A DNA stretch of 56,109 nt from an uncultured Methylopila sp. (lineage in GTDB: Bacteria; Pseudomonadota; Alphaproteobacteria; Rhizobiales; Methylopilaceae). Below, one piece after another: positions 54,849 through 56,109 of this stretch. Position 1 is the stretch's first letter. The number at the start of each line of letters is the position of its first letter. Location: NCBI GenBank assembly GCA_902168115.1, contig CABHPB010000002.1, positions 1 through 56,109 on the forward strand. Direction: 5' to 3'. The translations under genes were made by a program, and so were the position numbers. The notes beneath the pieces are model-generated. The model was not told the origin of the DNA and did not search any database. It saw only the letters and a list, made by a program, of their open reading frames with translations.

Positions 54849-56109
54849 TTGAACACCACGCTGACCGGGCTGGGGCTTGCTCTGGTGCTGGCGCTGCTCG
54901 CCGCGCTCATCGGTCCCTGGTTCGTCAACTGGACGGCCTATCGGGACGCCTTCGCGCGCGAGGCCTCGACGCTGATCGGAGTGCCGGTGACGGTCTCTGG
55001 CGCGATGGACGTGCGGCTGCTGCCGACCCCATACGTGCGCTTGCGCGGCCTTTCGGCCGGTTCCGGCAGCACGACGATGAGCGCCGACGAGGTCGAGGCC
55101 GAGCTCGCGATCGCGCCGCTGCTGCGCGGCGAACTCAAAGCGGAGCGCGCCAAGATCGTGCGGCCGCGGATCAGCCTCGCCGTCGCCGCCGACGGATCGG
55201 TGACGACGGCGGTGCAGGGCGGCCGCAAGCCGGCCCGCATGGAGAGCGTCTCGCTCGACCGCCTCGAGATCGTCGACGGCTCCGTGACCGTGATCGCGCC
55301 GGCCGGGCGCTACGTCGTCGGGGGCGTTTCGGGCATGGCCGAGGCGGCCTCCCTCGATGGTCCGTTCCGGTTCGACGGCAGCGCGGGCCCCGCCGGCGCC
55401 CGTATCCAGACCCGGCTGTCGACCTCGCGTCTGAACAAGGGCGCGATGCGCCTCAAGCTCGCGCTGCAACGGGCGGGACGGGCCGAGACGCTCGATCTCG
55501 ACGGCGGCCTCGAATTCGCGGCGGTCCCGGTCTTCGACGGCAAGCTGACGGCGAGCCGCCCCGCCTCGAAGGAGGCCGATCGGGAGCCCTGGCGCGCCGT
55601 CGCCGACATGCGCGCGGACCCTGCGGTCGTGCGGCTCTCCGCGATCGACTTCGTCTACGGTCCCGACGACCGGGCGCTGCGGCTCGGCGGCCGTGCGGAA
55701 GGCCGGCTCGGCGAGAAGCCGGCGCTCGATCTCGCGCTCGAGACCCGGCAGATCGATTTCGACCGCTTCCTCGCGAACGCGCGGCTGAAGACGCCGGCTG
55801 CGATCGTCCGCTCGCTCGTCGACGCGTTCGGCGACGCTCCGGCGGCCGGGCTCGCCGGCGCGGTGTCGGTCGACGCCAAGAGCGTCGTGCTCGCGGGCGA
55901 CGTCGTTCAGAACCTGAGGCTCGACATGACTCCCGAGCGCGGCGGCTGGCGCGTGCGCAAGGCGTCCGCAGTGTTTCCGGGCGGCGCGGCGCTCGCGGCG
56001 ACGGGAGCGCTCGCTTTTTCGGGGAGCGATCCGGGCTTCGCAGGCGACGTCGATTTGTCCGTTTCGGACCTGTCCGGCCTGAGGCGCTGGCTGTCGGGCG
56101 GGCAGGAGA
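54849..56109 (+). CDS. AsmA-family protein, cut by the right end
   Basis: The frame runs from TTG 54849 through the last base, giving at least 420 residues with no stop. An N-terminal membrane helix (LTGLGLALVLALLAALIGPWF) is followed by YRDAFAREASTLIGVPVTVSG, the AsmA/DUF748-type start. The rest is a repetitive beta-rich periplasmic region with segments such as LDRLEIVDGSVTV and FDGKLTASRP. AsmA-like proteins are bridge-like lipid-transfer or membrane-organisation proteins. The start is not certain; TTG follows no strong ribosome site. The C-terminal domains are missing because the window ends. Confidence 0.85.
   Translation, partial: MNTTLTGLGLALVLALLAALIGPWFVNWTAYRDAFAREASTLIGVPVTVSGAMDVRLLPTPYVRLRGLSAGSGSTTMSADEVEAELAIAPLLRGELKAERAKIVRPRISLAVAADGSVTTAVQGGRKPARMESVSLDRLEIVDGSVTVIAPAGRYVVGGVSGMAEAASLDGPFRFDGSAGPAGARIQTRLSTSRLNKGAMRLKLALQRAGRAETLDLDGGLEFAAVPVFDGKLTASRPASKEADREPWRAVADMRADPAVVRLSAIDFVYGPDDRALRLGGRAEGRLGEKPALDLALETRQIDFDRFLANARLKTPAAIVRSLVDAFGDAPAAGLAGAVSVDAKSVVLAGDVVQNLRLDMTPERGGWRVRKASAVFPGGAALAATGALAFSGSDPGFAGDVDLSVSDLSGLRRWLSGGQE

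Noticed and set aside
1-56109. tRNA, rRNA, CRISPR arrays, phage or insertion-sequence genes
   Set aside because: Gaps between genes are short and accounted for by repeats or promoters; I saw no tRNA-like cloverleaf, direct-repeat array or transposase.

Overview
This 56.1 kb window is chromosomal DNA of very high G+C content from an alphaproteobacterium, most likely a member of the Rhizobiales (Hyphomicrobiales). The evidence is family-level: a PleC-type cell-cycle kinase, DUF2336 and DUF1236 proteins, a NDUFS6-like zinc-finger protein, Tad pilin-like genes, Entner-Doudoroff genes, a perfect CtrA box, an EcfG-type stress promoter and many palindromic intergenic elements. I cannot name the genus. 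There are no rRNA or tRNA genes, no CRISPR array, no insertion sequences and no phage. The first 47 bases are not biological: they are an Illumina Nextera i7 adapter (index N703), so the left end is a contig end. The right end cuts an AsmA-family gene.

Layout. 138-9059 (all minus): a seven-gene directon of enoyl-CoA hydratase, CPA1 Na+/H+ antiporter, secreted caspase-like protease with beta-propeller, zwf, pgl, edd and a 65-residue conserved-looking protein, giving glucose-6-phosphate to KDPG (the aldolase gene eda is not in the window). 9274-13125: WrbA quinone reductase, an FAD monooxygenase, a CHCC zinc-finger protein, an alpha/beta hydrolase and serine acetyltransferase CysE. 13141-20383: a membrane protein with no canonical start codon, GlnE (nitrogen control of glutamine synthetase) and a PleC-like histidine kinase behind a CtrA site. 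20569-29932: PepN, a CitE-like lyase, then a signalling cluster (lytic transglycosylase, DUF2336, Hpt protein, CheY-like regulator), an exported protein, NAD kinase and a Tat-exported metallo-hydrolase.

30127-37656: a PAS-GGDEF-EAL protein with a ruined GGDEF site, then a complete alkanesulfonate uptake and desulfonation operon in the order ssuC-B-E-A-D, followed by a translationally coupled FAD/NAD(P)-binding protein. 37877-45767: AmpG-type transporter, BKACE enzyme, orphan TctC-type binding protein, gamma-glutamyltransferase, DUF423 protein and an M24 aminopeptidase, with most of the palindromic elements. 45913-56109: PrmA, UvrD helicase, three TadE/TadG-like pilus genes, a DUF1236 protein under a predicted EcfG promoter, a thioesterase, a D-lactate dehydrogenase-type flavoprotein and a truncated AsmA protein.

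The most interesting points are the regulatory sites (CtrA box and dyad before pleC, a motif shared by the transglycosylase and response-regulator genes, the EcfG promoter), the extra flavoprotein in the ssu operon, the secreted caspase-propeller protein, the membrane protein whose reading frame opens about 110 codons before any canonical start, and the composite palindromic elements.
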